This document shows, one piece after another, positions 17,829-27,176 of a DNA stretch of 64,000 bases (positions are counted from its first letter, which is position 1; each line of letters begins with the position of its first letter). The notes beneath the pieces were generated by a model. It was not told the origin of the DNA. It searched no databases and saw only the letters and a list, made by a program, of their open reading frames with translations. The DNA is from Actinomycetales bacterium (GTDB lineage Bacteria > Actinomycetota > Actinomycetes > Mycobacteriales > Micromonosporaceae). Position numbers and translations under genes: made by a program. The stretch spans positions 310,001 through 374,000 of the forward strand of contig PKFB01000021.1 of assembly GCA_002919305.1 (NCBI GenBank). Reading direction: 5' to 3'.

Positions 17829-17895
17829 GCCCCTCCTCCTCGTCGCGTGCCGACTTGACTACGCTAGCTGGCGACGTCCCTCACAGGAGAGCACT

Positions 17896-18162
17896 GTGCC
17901 TAAGTCCCGCGTACGCAAGAAGAAGGTCTACACTCCGCCGGCTGACCTGCCGGTGGGCGCCAGGCCCACCAGCAGCGTCAAGCCGAGCCCGGTATGGGTG
18001 CCGGTTCTGGCGATCGTCCTGATCGTGGCCGGTATCGGTTGGCTTGTGACGTTCTACTTGACCGAGGGCCAGTACCCGGTCGAGTCGTGGCGGTACTGGA
18101 ACTTGGCGGCAGGCTTCAGCGGCCTCGTGGCCAGCCTGATTGTGCTGTCCCGCTGGCGTTAG
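17896..18162 (+). CDS. crgA: Cell division protein CrgA
   Basis: 88 residues. Begins MPKSRVRKKKVYTPP, the conserved basic N-terminus of CrgA, followed by two membrane helices (VWVPVLAIVLIVAGIGWLV and WNLAAGFSGLVASLIVL). The GTG start has AGGAGA six bases upstream. CrgA interacts with FtsZ and septal PBPs; in Streptomyces it restrains Z-ring formation during sporulation. Divergent from the DUF881 gene, as in mycobacteria. Confidence 0.95.
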   Translation: MPKSRVRKKKVYTPPADLPVGARPTSSVKPSPVWVPVLAIVLIVAGIGWLVTFYLTEGQYPVESWRYWNLAAGFSGLVASLIVLSRWR

Positions 18163-18205
18163 CGAGCGCAGCGAGAGCAGGTAGTGGGCGAGCGCGCGGT
18201 TCGGC

Positions 18206-19381
18206 TTACTCCATGAGCTCGAGGATCATGGCGTTGGCCATACCGCCTCCCTCGCACATGGTCTGGAGCCCGTACCGGATCCCCTGAGCCCGCATCCGGT
18301 GCACCATCGTGGTGGCCAGACGCGCCCCTGACGCGCCGAGCGGGTGGCCTAGGGCGATCGCACCCCCGGCTGGGTTCAGCCGCTGCGGGTCTGCTCCAGT
18401 CTCCGCTAGCCAGGCCAGAGGTATGGGGGCGAACGCCTCGTTCACCTCGTAGGTGCCGATGTCAGCGAGGCTGAGCCCGGACCGGCGCAGGGCTTTCGCC
18501 GTGGCCGGGATGGGGGCGGTGAGCATGAGGACCGGGTCATCGGCCGCGACCACCGCGGTGTGGATACGCGCCCACGGTCGCAGCCCGCGCTCCCGCGCCG
18601 CCTGCTCCGTCATGACCAGCAACGCCGCGGCACCGTCGGAGATCTGAGAAGAAGATCCCGCCGTAATCAGGCCGTCCGGCAGGAAAGCCGGTTTGAGCCC
18701 GGCCAACTTTTCCAACGATGTGTCCCGCCGGACCCCCTCATCCTGGGTCACGGTCACCCCGTCGAGGGAGACCGGAGCGATCTCCTCATCGAATTCACCG
18801 GCGTCCTGCGCGGCGGCGGCGCGCTCATGGCTGGCGAGGGAGTACTCATCCAGTTGAGCACGCGACAGGCCCCAGCGGCGCGCGATGAGCTCTGCTCCGA
18901 TCCCCTGGTTGAATGGCAGCGGACCGTCTTGAACGCCTTCGCGCCCGGCGTACCTTTTGACGACCTGCTCCCCGTAGGGCAACCCGACGCCTTCGCCGAC
19001 CGAAGCTCCCATGGGGACCCGGCTCATCATTTCGACCCCGCCGGCCACCACCACATCGCACTGTCCGCTGATCACCGCGGCCGCCGCGGAGTGCAACGCC
19101 TGCTGACTGGAGCCACACTGCCGGTCGACCGTGGTACCGGGGACGCTCTCGGGCCAGCCCGCCGCAAGCACGGCGTTACGCGCGATGTTCCAGGACTGCT
19201 CTCCGACCTGAGAGACACAGCCCCAGAACACGTCGTCCACATCGGCGGGATCCACCCCGGCCCGCTCCACCAGAGCGTTAAGGACATGCGCCGATAACGA
19301 GACCGCGTGTATGCCGGATAAGGCCCCGTTTCGCCGCCCGACCGGAGTACGGACCGCCGCTACGATCACCGCGTCGCGCAT
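18206..19381 (-). CDS. Acetyl-CoA C-acyltransferase (thiolase)
   Basis: 391 residues. Joins or cleaves acyl-CoA units in beta-oxidation. Nucleophile Cys89 in DRQCGSSQQA, His in GGAIALGHPLGASGAR and the second Cys in TMCEGGGMAN are intact; NEAFA is also present. The start is the ATG at 19381 with GGAGGG upstream; a longer frame adds unrelated residues. Convergent with crgA and divergent from the DUF885-like gene. It interrupts the otherwise conserved crgA / PH-protein neighbourhood, so it is probably a lineage-specific insertion. Confidence 0.95.
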   Translation of the reverse strand: MRDAVIVAAVRTPVGRRNGALSGIHAVSLSAHVLNALVERAGVDPADVDDVFWGCVSQVGEQSWNIARNAVLAAGWPESVPGTTVDRQCGSSQQALHSAAAAVISGQCDVVVAGGVEMMSRVPMGASVGEGVGLPYGEQVVKRYAGREGVQDGPLPFNQGIGAELIARRWGLSRAQLDEYSLASHERAAAAQDAGEFDEEIAPVSLDGVTVTQDEGVRRDTSLEKLAGLKPAFLPDGLITAGSSSQISDGAAALLVMTEQAARERGLRPWARIHTAVVAADDPVLMLTAPIPATAKALRRSGLSLADIGTYEVNEAFAPIPLAWLAETGADPQRLNPAGGAIALGHPLGASGARLATTMVHRMRAQGIRYGLQTMCEGGGMANAMILELME

Positions 19382-19472
19382 GATTGTTACCCTCCAGTAG
19401 CTTTTCTCCGATGCTACGCCTCTCCTCACCAGTGATTGACCTTCCGCATCAAGATTCTTTAGAAGTTGAGTC

Positions 19473-20741
19473 ATGTACACTCAACCTGTCGATCCGGCCT
19501 GGCTGGAGGCGTACGCGAAGCTGGCATTACGGGTCAACCGCGCCCTCTCCGAAGCGGGGCATGATGCTTTCCTCGACTACCGAGGCCCCGACACCTGGCG
19601 CACGGACGTGACGGAGGAGGAACTTCCACCTCCAGGGCGTCTTATCGATGACGCCGAGAAGCTGCTCGCCGATCTACCGGCTGATCCTCAACGGGCGACC
19701 TACCTCGCCGGGCAGATTCGAGCGCTGCGGGCCATGGCGCGCAGACTGGACGGGCAGGTTCTCCCCCTGAACGAGTTCGTCCGGGAATGCTTAGACGTCA
19801 GCGGAGAATGGCTCGATGAGGCGGTGTTTGAGGAGGCGCACGCCACGCTGGACGCGGCGCTTCCCGGCCCTGGCTCGCTTGCCGAAAAATTCCACCGCTG
19901 GCAGGATCACCACCGCCTCCCCACCGACGCCCAATCACGGATCCCGGACCTCATCGCCTCCGCGGTGGCCGAGACCCGACGCCGCACCAACCGGATCGTG
20001 TCCCTGCCGGAAGACGAGGAGGTCGGCTGCACGCTCATCGATAAAGCGCCCTACCTCGCGGCGGGGTACCACGCGGGAGGCTCGCGCTCCTCGATCTTCA
20101 TCAACACCTCACTGCCGTTCAACCTGGCCGACCTGCTCTACGTCGTCGCCCATGAAGGGCACCCGGGCCACATCGCCGAGCAGGTGCTCAAAGAGCGGCA
20201 TCTGGTCCAGGAACGCGGCCTGGCCGAGCAAAACGTCCGGTTCATGATCTCCCCTCACTTCGTCCTCAGCGAAGGGCTTGGACTGCACGGCCAGGACATC
20301 CTCTTCTCCGGTGATGAGGCGCAGGCGTGGCTAAGGGACACCGTCCTGGCGGAGTACGACATTCCCGCGGATGGAAGCGACTTCGCCGCCATCCACCGGG
20401 CACGGAATGTACTCTTCGGGGTCTGGACCAACGCCGCCCTGCTACTCGCGCAGGGCCGCCCGGAGGCCGAGGTCGCGTCGTACCTGATGCGGTGGGCGCT
20501 CATCCGGGAGTCTGAGGTCGACCTGGTGCTCCCCCTCCTCAACGCACCTGTCGGAGCCGTCTACGTGTTCTGCTACTACCAGGGATGGGAACTGTTGCGG
20601 CCCTGGTTGGACGCTCCCGATCGCGACGCCCGCGTCCGCCGTCTGCTCACCGAACAACTGCACCCCGCGACCCTGAACAGCGCCACGCCGGCGTCCGACT
20701 CCACGGAGGGACCCGCATCCGCTGAATCCGCCTCCTCCTGA
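19473..20741 (+). CDS. DUF885-like putative metallopeptidase
   Basis: 422 residues. Contains HEGHPGH (about residues 229-235), the HEGxPGH zinc-site variant of the DUF885 group, followed by an NVRFMISPHFVLSEGLGLHG helix with the likely third ligand Glu. The N-terminal half is helical, as in this fold. No signal peptide, so cytoplasmic. The last 25 residues are Ser/Ala-rich. It starts 91 bases from the divergent thiolase. DUF885 proteins are usually 550-600 residues, so this is a compact version. Substrate unknown. Confidence 0.8.
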   Translation: MYTQPVDPAWLEAYAKLALRVNRALSEAGHDAFLDYRGPDTWRTDVTEEELPPPGRLIDDAEKLLADLPADPQRATYLAGQIRALRAMARRLDGQVLPLNEFVRECLDVSGEWLDEAVFEEAHATLDAALPGPGSLAEKFHRWQDHHRLPTDAQSRIPDLIASAVAETRRRTNRIVSLPEDEEVGCTLIDKAPYLAAGYHAGGSRSSIFINTSLPFNLADLLYVVAHEGHPGHIAEQVLKERHLVQERGLAEQNVRFMISPHFVLSEGLGLHGQDILFSGDEAQAWLRDTVLAEYDIPADGSDFAAIHRARNVLFGVWTNAALLLAQGRPEAEVASYLMRWALIRESEVDLVLPLLNAPVGAVYVFCYYQGWELLRPWLDAPDRDARVRRLLTEQLHPATLNSATPASDSTEGPASAESASS

Positions 20742-20786
20742 TCAAGCGATCAGGGAAAAAGCGGATACGCGTGGGATGCTGAGATC

Positions 20787-21404
20787 GTGAACCACAGCGA
20801 CAGGAATCCCTTCCCCATCAGGTCACCTGTCCCCGGCGGCCAGGGGACGCCCGCACCCGATAACCACAGGTCGGGCGCTCCCGGCGGTCGGGACAGAGGA
20901 TCCGATGGGGCAGCGGCACCCGGCCCCCACCCGTCCCCGCGGGCGGAGACCGCCGCTGCGGGCGCGGCGGACGGTACGCCCGCGCCGGGGCGTACCGCAG
21001 TATGGCGAGTGCCGCCGAGCCTGGCCGGGCTGAAGGCGGCCGGCGCGACGCTGTTCCTCTTCGTGGCGGTCATCCTCTCCGGGGATTCCGCCCAACTGCT
21101 GGTCGCCGCCGCGGCGGCGCTGGTCCTGGGTGCGATGGCCTTACGCGACCTGATCGCACCGATCCGGCTGGCCGCCGACCCCGAGGGGATCACCGTCGTC
21201 ACGGGCTTCGCCACACGCCGTCGCCTGGCCTGGTCACAGGTGGAGCGGATCAGGGTGGACGTGCATCGACGCTTCGGGCTGCGGTCGGAGCTAGTCGAGA
21301 TCGACATCGGGGAGACGCTGTTCCTGTTCAGCTCCTATGAGTTGGGCGCACCCTGCGACGAGGTGGTTGATACCCTGCGCGCCATCCGCACCGGCCGCGA
21401 CTGA
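20787..21404 (+). CDS. PH-domain membrane protein
   Basis: 205 residues. Residues 1-70 are a Gly/Pro/Ala-rich tail; two adjacent membrane helices follow (LKAAGATLFLFVAVILSG and LLVAAAAALVLGAMAL), then a bacterial PH domain of about 80 residues (LAADPEGITVVTGFATRRRL ... IDIGETLFLFSSYELG). M. tuberculosis has a comparable protein (Rv0010c) between ppiA and crgA, matching this neighbourhood. GTG start at 20787; the ribosome site is weak. Function unknown. Confidence 0.85.
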   Translation: MNHSDRNPFPIRSPVPGGQGTPAPDNHRSGAPGGRDRGSDGAAAPGPHPSPRAETAAAGAADGTPAPGRTAVWRVPPSLAGLKAAGATLFLFVAVILSGDSAQLLVAAAAALVLGAMALRDLIAPIRLAADPEGITVVTGFATRRRLAWSQVERIRVDVHRRFGLRSELVEIDIGETLFLFSSYELGAPCDEVVDTLRAIRTGRD

Positions 21405-21492
21405 TTCCTCCTGACTGCTTCCTTCAGCTCCCTCAGCGTGCACCCCGAACACCGGCGCCACCGGCGCGTATCGGCGCGTAAAGGACCAAAGC

Positions 21493-22410
21493 TCAGTAGC
21501 CGAGCATGCTGGTACGAAGCAGCGTGGCCCCCACCAGCGCCACCAGCACGATCACAACGGTCGCCCCCTGCACCAGGCCCCGCTGGGAGCGGGGGGCGTA
21601 CGCCATCCCGAGCGCCACCACCGCCCCGGTGACCAAACCGCCCAGGTGACCGATCCAACTGACGTTGGCGATCACGAACCCGAACACCAGGTTGATACCG
21701 ATCAGGGCGGCAACCCCGGAGGTGTCCAGACGCAGTCTGCGGTTTATCACGAACAACGCCGCGAACAACCCGAAAATCGCGCCGGAGGCACCGGCGGTCA
21801 ACGCGTGTTCGTTGGAGAACAGGTACGCCGCGACGTCCCCACCCAGGCCGGCCAGCAGATACAGCGCCAGGAACCGCAGTGGCCCGAGGGCACTTTCCAG
21901 GTAGGGCCCCAGAATCCACAGCACCCACATGTTCAATCCCAGGTGCAGGATTCCGAAGTGGATGAACATGGCGGTGACCAGGCGCCAGTACTCACCGCCG
22001 GCCACCCCATCGACAAAGGTGGGGTCGGTCTCGGGAGGGAACCAGGTGGGTAGGGCGATCACCCCGCCCCACATCTGGATCGGTGTGACGTCACCGAATC
22101 CCGTCAGCGCGGCCGCACCTCCCCCCACGACCAGGGAGGCCACGGCCACCAACACATTGAGCGCGATCAGTGTGTAGGTGACCCAACCGTATTGACCCGC
22201 CGGGCCGCCACCGAACGCGGTACGCACCGGACGGACTGAGCGGCGACCGGCCGCGACACACTCCGGACACTGGAAGCCGACCGCCGCCTCACGCATGCAG
22301 TCGGGGCAGATCGGTCGGTCACAGCGCACACACCGGACGTAGGTCTCCCGATTCGGGTGGCGATAGCACACGGGAACGGTCGGCGTACCAACCGTCTGCT
22401 CCTCGTTCAC
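21493..22410 (-). CDS. Rhomboid intramembrane serine protease with zinc-ribbon N-terminus
   Basis: 305 residues. Residues 15-51 form a cysteine-rich zinc-binding segment (CYRHPNRETYVRCVRCDRP, then CPDCMREAAVGFQCPEC). Six membrane helices follow, with H156-L-G-L-N160 in the second, nucleophile Ser209 in GASGAIFG and catalytic His255 in WIGHLGG. It cleaves single-pass membrane proteins within the bilayer; the substrate is unknown. GTG start. Convergent with the PH gene and on the same strand as the cyclophilin gene upstream. Confidence 0.94.
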   Translation of the reverse strand: MNEEQTVGTPTVPVCYRHPNRETYVRCVRCDRPICPDCMREAAVGFQCPECVAAGRRSVRPVRTAFGGGPAGQYGWVTYTLIALNVLVAVASLVVGGGAAALTGFGDVTPIQMWGGVIALPTWFPPETDPTFVDGVAGGEYWRLVTAMFIHFGILHLGLNMWVLWILGPYLESALGPLRFLALYLLAGLGGDVAAYLFSNEHALTAGASGAIFGLFAALFVINRRLRLDTSGVAALIGINLVFGFVIANVSWIGHLGGLVTGAVVALGMAYAPRSQRGLVQGATVVIVLVALVGATLLRTSMLGY

Positions 22411-22518
22411 GTATCAAACCTAACCAATGTCGCCGGCGGCACGGGGATATGACACCGCAACCACCGTCAGCGACAGCGGGCCTACACGGTCCCGCTGTCG
22501 CGTCGCCGGGCAGCGAAC

Positions 22519-23049
22519 TTACGAGGACACGCGTTCGATCTCGACCCGTTCGATAACGATGTCCTGGGCCGGACGGTCCCCAGGCAGCGTCGGGGTGGCG
22601 GCGATGGCGTCCACCACCCGCTGGGAGGCCGGGTCCTCTACCTCGCCGAAGATGGTGTGCTTCCGGTTCAGCCAATCCGGCTTGCTGACCGTGATGAAAA
22701 ACTGTGACCCGTTGGTGTTCGGTCCAGCGTTCGCCATGGCCACCAGGTACGGCCGGTTGAAAAGCAGCTCTGGGTGGATCTCATCGGCGAACTTGTACCC
22801 TGGCCCGCCCCGCCCGGTGCCGGTGGGGTCGCCTCCCTGGATCATGAAGCCCTTGATGACCCGGTGGAAGATCGTCCCGTCGTAGTAGGGGCCACTGCCT
22901 GGGGCACCAGTGCGCGGATCGATGTACTCCCGGGTCCCCTCGGCCAGTTCGACGAAGTTCCGCACCGTCTTAGGCGCGTGGTAGGGGAACAGGTGGATCC
23001 GAATCGGCCCTTCGGTGGTGTACAGGGTCGCGTACAGTTCCTCGGCCAA
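22519..23049 (-). CDS. ppiA: Cyclophilin-type peptidyl-prolyl isomerase
   Basis: 176 residues. Catalyses Xaa-Pro isomerisation in the cytoplasm. Motifs: NFVELAEG, FHRVIKGFMIQGGDPTGTG with catalytic Arg, Phe and Gln, ANAGPNTNGSQFFIT, and HTIFGEV. The start is taken as a TTG at 23049: AGGAGG lies eight bases upstream, and MAEELYATLYTTEGPIRIHL matches how relatives begin. A GTG ten codons earlier is the alternative. The counterpart Rv0009 lies next to the PH/CrgA genes in mycobacteria. Confidence 0.94.
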   Translation of the reverse strand: MAEELYATLYTTEGPIRIHLFPYHAPKTVRNFVELAEGTREYIDPRTGAPGSGPYYDGTIFHRVIKGFMIQGGDPTGTGRGGPGYKFADEIHPELLFNRPYLVAMANAGPNTNGSQFFITVSKPDWLNRKHTIFGEVEDPASQRVVDAIAATPTLPGDRPAQDIVIERVEIERVSS

Positions 23050-23267
23050 AGCCTCGTCCTCCTCGGTCGTAAGCCGCACTCCGGTGGTGCGGGTCGGTCG
23101 CCCAACCGCTTTCCACCGGCCTTCCCGCTGGTACTGCCATGATCGCTGGCGGTCTGTGCGGCCTCTGATCGGGCCGCTTCATCCTCCCATGGCGCCGTTT
23201 CAGGTGTAGCCGGACACGGTAAGGGGCACTATGAGCTGAAGCGACCCAATAGGGAGGTGGGGTAGTA

Positions 23268-24089
23268 GTGGTGCTACGACGACGTGCGGAGCAGCCCCGC
23301 ACGGAACGGATCGGATATGAACTGGCCGAAGGTCTCAGCCATCTTCGGACGGCGGCGCTCCTCGCCGCGGAACGCACCGCCGAACGGATCGGTCCGGCCG
23401 TCAGTACAGCCCGGGAGCGTATGGCCCCCAGCGTCGAGAGAGCCAAGGACGCCGCCAGCCGCTCCTGGGAGAACGCGATAGCGGCGGTCACGCCTTTGAC
23501 AATGCCTCCCGACCGTGCTGGCCGGAAGAGTCGGAGAGACAGAAGAGCCCGTCGCCGAGGGCGAGCGATCCAGCGCCAGCTAACGTCCGCACAGGCGCGC
23601 GAGGTGACGCGGCGGGCCCGCAACGCGGCCCGGGTCCTGCGTGGCCAGGAACCACGGCGGCGCCGTTGGCCGTGGGTGATCGGCGCCCTCGCCCTCGGAG
23701 CGTTTGCCGGCGCGGCGGGCGCTCTGATAGGGAGGCAGCGCGACGAGCGCTGGGAGGAGTACGAGTCCGAACGCCGCCCTCAGGACACCACCCAGACGAT
23801 GCGGGAACGAGCCAGTCAGGTGGCCGGCACCGTCCGGGAGCGAGCCGCCGCAGTGGCGGGCGTGGTCCGCGAGCGGGCGAGCCAGACCGCCGAGACTCTC
23901 CGGAACCGGGGCCAGGGGCACGGCGCCTACTCCCAGCAAGACACCCGCTCCAGCGGCGACCGCGCCAGCGATCAGACCCAGGAGGTGCCTGTGCCGCCCG
24001 GCATCGCCTCCGCCCCGACCGACCCGTCGGTGTCGATACGACCCGCGACCGGCAACAACCAAGACACCACCGGTGACGGACGCAGTTAG
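23268..24089 (+). CDS. DUF5324-like membrane-anchored helical protein
   Basis: 273 residues. Residues 10-130 are amphipathic helix rich in Ala, Arg and Glu (AALLAAERTAERIGPAVSTA). One membrane helix follows (WPWVIGALALGAFAGAAGAL, about 140-160), then an outer or distal region with repeated MRERASQVAGTVRERAAAVA units and an acidic/Gln-rich end. This resembles Streptomyces DUF5324 proteins found beside the cyclophilin gene. GTG start with AGGGAGGTGGGG upstream; divergent from ppiA. The helical repeats recall apolipoprotein/YtxH-type stress proteins, but no function is known. Confidence 0.75.
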   Translation: MVLRRRAEQPRTERIGYELAEGLSHLRTAALLAAERTAERIGPAVSTARERMAPSVERAKDAASRSWENAIAAVTPLTMPPDRAGRKSRRDRRARRRGRAIQRQLTSAQAREVTRRARNAARVLRGQEPRRRRWPWVIGALALGAFAGAAGALIGRQRDERWEEYESERRPQDTTQTMRERASQVAGTVRERAAAVAGVVRERASQTAETLRNRGQGHGAYSQQDTRSSGDRASDQTQEVPVPPGIASAPTDPSVSIRPATGNNQDTTGDGRS

Positions 24090-24168
24090 ACCTCCAGTGT
24101 CAGACCTCTAGTCAGACCTCTCACGGCCGGGACACCCACGGTCAGTCACATCGCCACAGCAGCGTGAG

Positions 24169-24211
24169 TACGCGGATCACCGCGGCGAATCAATGTCGCG
24201 TGATCCGCGTA
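24169..24211. terminator. 12-bp inverted repeat between convergent genes
   Basis: TACGCGGATCAC at 24169-24180 pairs exactly with GTGATCCGCGTA at 24200-24211 around a 19-base loop. It lies between convergent genes and may act as a terminator together with the next hairpin. Confidence 0.5.
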
Positions 24212-24248
24212 TCCCTGCTGGGCGTACCCCCGCCCCCTGCGCATGTCC

Positions 24249-24275
24249 GCCCCGCCCGCGGTGATCGGGCGGGGC
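24249..24275 (+). terminator. GC-rich hairpin followed by T-rich run
   Basis: GCCCCGCCC and GGGCGGGGC (9 bp, 9-base loop) are followed by GTTTATCCGTTTAT, a recognisable intrinsic terminator for the plus-strand gene ending at 24089. Confidence 0.7.
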
Positions 24276-24288
24276 GTTTATCCGTTTA

Positions 24289-25923
24289 TCACCTTCCCAG
24301 CATCTGGTCGACCGGGGCGTAATCGTCGGTCAACGGGTCGGCGTCACCGATGAACTCCCGCAGCTGATCCCCCGCCAACACCACCGCCTCGGTGTCCCGC
24401 TCCGCCAGTCGATCCCGCACCGCCTCCACGGGCAGGGGGGCGTCCGAGGCGACCAGTACGAAGTTCTCCGTCTCCTCCTCGGCCACACCTTCCGGCGTGG
24501 AGATCAGCGCCATGTACCGGAATACCTCGGCGACAGTCGCCAGCTCGGCGCGCAGGAACCGGTTGGGCGGGCCATCGATGACATTCATCGCGTAGATCCC
24601 TTGGGGAGTGAGGATCCGGTGGATCTCCTCGATCGCCTCCCGGGTGGTCAGGTGCCACGGCACGGTCAGGTGTCCGAAGGCGTCGCCGATCACCAGGTCG
24701 CGCTGAGCGTCAGCCTCCTGAGCCAACCCCACTCGACCGTCCCCTACCCACACCTGCAGATCAGGACCGGTAACCAACCCGAGTTCGGCCCGGTCCAGAT
24801 CCACCACTCCCTGATCCACCTCCAGGACCCGGGTGTGGCTGCCGGGCCGGGTGGCGGCCAGATAGCGAGGCAGGGTGAAGCCACCGCCCCCGATATGGAG
24901 GGTGCGCAGCGGCTCCCCCGCGGGGCGCATCACGTCGGCCACCGACGCGATCATCTGGGTGTAGTCGAACTCCAGATACTGGGGATCGGCCAGATCCACA
25001 TAGGAATGCCACCCCGAGTTAAGCACCAGCAGCCTGCCGGTGCGGTGATCGGGATCCGGCTCGACCGAGGCACAGTGGTACGCCGTCTCCACATCGCAGG
25101 GGTTCGGCGCGGCAAGGGTGAAACCGGTACCGAACAGCGCCAGCACCATCGCCACCGCGGTGGTCTGTCGGTCGCTGTGGCTCCCCTCCGCGCCCGCCCT
25201 GCGCGTAAGGACGCGCAAGTGAACGGCGAGGGCGATCCCCACGATCAGCAACAGAGCGGCGAGGCTCAGCACGATCACGCTGCTGGGCAGGGCGGCCACC
25301 AGCACAAAACCGGTCCCGAACGTCGCGGTGATCGAGCCGAGGGTGCCGATACCCGACAGCTTGCCGACCACGGTCCCGGTCCGCCGCAGGTCCCCCAACT
25401 GCAGCTTCACCACCATCGGGGTCACCGACGACAGCAGCAGGGCGGGGGCGAACAGTGTCAGGAGCGCGACCAGCAGCACCGCGGCGGGGTCGGTGCCGCG
25501 CAGCGCCTCCCCGGCGTACCGGACCAACGGCAGAGTCAAAGCGGTGGTGCCAGCACCGAGCAGGATCGCCGGCGCCAACATCCGGCGCGGATCAATCAGG
25601 TCGGCCAGCCGTCCTCCCAGCCAGGCGCCCAGCGCGATAGCGGTAAGCGTCACCCCGATGACGGCCGTGTTGCTTTGAAGGGTGACGCCGACGTAGGGCG
25701 CCACCAACCGCAGCCCCACGATCTCCAGGACCAGGACGGCTCCGCTGGTGATGAAGACCAGCCCAGCCGCCAAACGCGGTGACAGGGCCTTGCTGGACGT
25801 CGGCGCCGTGGCCGCGCCCAGCGAAGGCCCAAGGCTCGATTCTGAACTCGATTGCGAATGTGACTGTGGGTTCGACTGCGGTTCCGGTGCAGGGTCTGTG
25901 TGGGGGTCCGGGTTCAAGTTCAC
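24289..25923 (-). CDS. Membrane-fused spermidine-synthase-like protein
   Basis: 544 residues. A Ser/Gln/Pro-rich start (1-45) precedes about seven to eight membrane helices (about 48-290; the first is LVFITSGAVLVLEIVGLRLV). The C-terminal cytosolic SAM-dependent domain is of spermidine-synthase type (LHIGGGGFTLPRYLAA, LEVDQGVVDLDRAELG, DLVIGDAFGHLTVPWH). The glycine-rich SAM loop is intact, but the polyamine-site residues of true SpeE cannot be confirmed by eye. Such fusions are widespread in actinobacteria and their product is generally unproven. Convergent with the gene ending at 24089. Confidence 0.85.
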   Translation of the reverse strand: MNLNPDPHTDPAPEPQSNPQSHSQSSSESSLGPSLGAATAPTSSKALSPRLAAGLVFITSGAVLVLEIVGLRLVAPYVGVTLQSNTAVIGVTLTAIALGAWLGGRLADLIDPRRMLAPAILLGAGTTALTLPLVRYAGEALRGTDPAAVLLVALLTLFAPALLLSSVTPMVVKLQLGDLRRTGTVVGKLSGIGTLGSITATFGTGFVLVAALPSSVIVLSLAALLLIVGIALAVHLRVLTRRAGAEGSHSDRQTTAVAMVLALFGTGFTLAAPNPCDVETAYHCASVEPDPDHRTGRLLVLNSGWHSYVDLADPQYLEFDYTQMIASVADVMRPAGEPLRTLHIGGGGFTLPRYLAATRPGSHTRVLEVDQGVVDLDRAELGLVTGPDLQVWVGDGRVGLAQEADAQRDLVIGDAFGHLTVPWHLTTREAIEEIHRILTPQGIYAMNVIDGPPNRFLRAELATVAEVFRYMALISTPEGVAEEETENFVLVASDAPLPVEAVRDRLAERDTEAVVLAGDQLREFIGDADPLTDDYAPVDQMLGR

Positions 25924-26021
25924 GTTCGACTTCCGCTCCGAATCGGGTCGGTCACTCGCTGGATGGTACGGGTCGCGTCGCCCGCCTTGCCCGTTTACCC
26001 CCTTATCTGTTCACCGTATGT

Positions 26022-27176
26022 TCACAACCAGCCAGCACGCCGGAAGAATCGATACAACACCAGCGCAATCGCCACCATGACGCCAAGGACGAGCGGATAA
26101 CCATAGGTCCAATGCGTCTCCGGCATATGGTCAAAATTCATTCCGTATATGCCGGCAAGTGTGGTCTGTACCGCCGCGATCGCCGCCCAAGAGGCGATCT
26201 TGCGCATGTCGTTGTTCTGATCGACGGTCACCTGAGCCAAGCGGGCCTGCAGGATAGAGTTGAGCAGATCATCGAAGCTGCTGACTTGATCAACCACTCG
26301 CGATAGGTGGTCACCAATGTCGCGGATGTAGCGACGGACCTCCATCGGCACGCTGGGGATCTGTCCGGCCACCAGCGCCGCGATCGGCCGCTGCAGCGGG
26401 AAGACGGCCCGCTTGAATTCCACCAACTCCCGCTTGAGTTGATAGATGCGCTGGATGTCGTCGTTACCGGTACGGCTGAAGACGCTGGTCTCGACTTCGT
26501 CAATGTCCTCTTCAACCGCCGCCGCCACATCGAGATACACGTCCACCACTCGGTCACAGACCGCGTGGAATACCGCCCACGGCCCCTGGGCCAGCAGCTC
26601 CGGCTTGCTCTCCAGATCGGCCCGGACCGGCGCCAACCGACAGGCATTACCGTGCCGGACCGTAATCACGAAATGCGGACCCAGGAAAAGCATGATGTTG
26701 CCGGTCTCCACGATCTCGCTGTGCTCGGTCAGCTCAGCGTGCTCCACATACCGGGCGGTCCGCAGCGCCACGAACGTCATCTCGCCGTACCGCTCCACCT
26801 TGGGCCGCTGGTACGCCTTTACAGCGTCCTCTACAGCCAGCTCGTGCAGGCTGAACACTTGAGCGATGTCGGCGAACTGATCGACGTCGGGCTCGTACAG
26901 TCCAATCCAGACAAACGCGTTCTCTCGCTTCTTCGCCTCGGCCAGTGCCTCGGTGTAGCTGAGGGCACCTGGTTCTCGACGGCCGTCAACATAAAGCGCG
27001 CAATCGACGACCGCGTCCTCACCTGTCTTGGACGGGGTGCCAGAATCGACACTGTTGTGTCCTGCGCCACGCGGCAGCATTCTGGACACCATTCTTTTCA
27101 TAGGGGCGGACAGGACACGACTGAACGAGCCCCCGCTTCCTAGGTTTGGCAACCGGCGTGCGTTGTGGTCGGCCAT
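26022..27176 (-). CDS. corA: CorA-family magnesium/cobalt transporter
   Basis: 384 residues, started at the ATG at 27176 with AAAGGGGGCGGGAG upstream; a longer frame to 27251 has no ribosome site. The large cytosolic alpha/beta domain (1-320) ends in the pore helix; YGMNFDHMPE carries the GMN selectivity signature between the two C-terminal membrane helices (IASWAAIAAVQTTLAGIYG and YPLVLGVMVAIALVLYRFF). The basic tail RFFRRAGWL is typical. Forms a pentameric Mg2+ channel. The N-terminal 60 residues are an extra basic stretch. Confidence 0.94.
   Translation of the reverse strand: MADHNARRLPNLGSGGSFSRVLSAPMKRMVSRMLPRGAGHNSVDSGTPSKTGEDAVVDCALYVDGRREPGALSYTEALAEAKKRENAFVWIGLYEPDVDQFADIAQVFSLHELAVEDAVKAYQRPKVERYGEMTFVALRTARYVEHAELTEHSEIVETGNIMLFLGPHFVITVRHGNACRLAPVRADLESKPELLAQGPWAVFHAVCDRVVDVYLDVAAAVEEDIDEVETSVFSRTGNDDIQRIYQLKRELVEFKRAVFPLQRPIAALVAGQIPSVPMEVRRYIRDIGDHLSRVVDQVSSFDDLLNSILQARLAQVTVDQNNDMRKIASWAAIAAVQTTLAGIYGMNFDHMPETHWTYGYPLVLGVMVAIALVLYRFFRRAGWL

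Noticed and set aside
24601..25782. A 393-residue plus-strand open frame over the spermidine-synthase-like gene
   Set aside because: Antisense frame of low complexity (Gln/His/Gly-rich); the minus-strand frame has clear domains.
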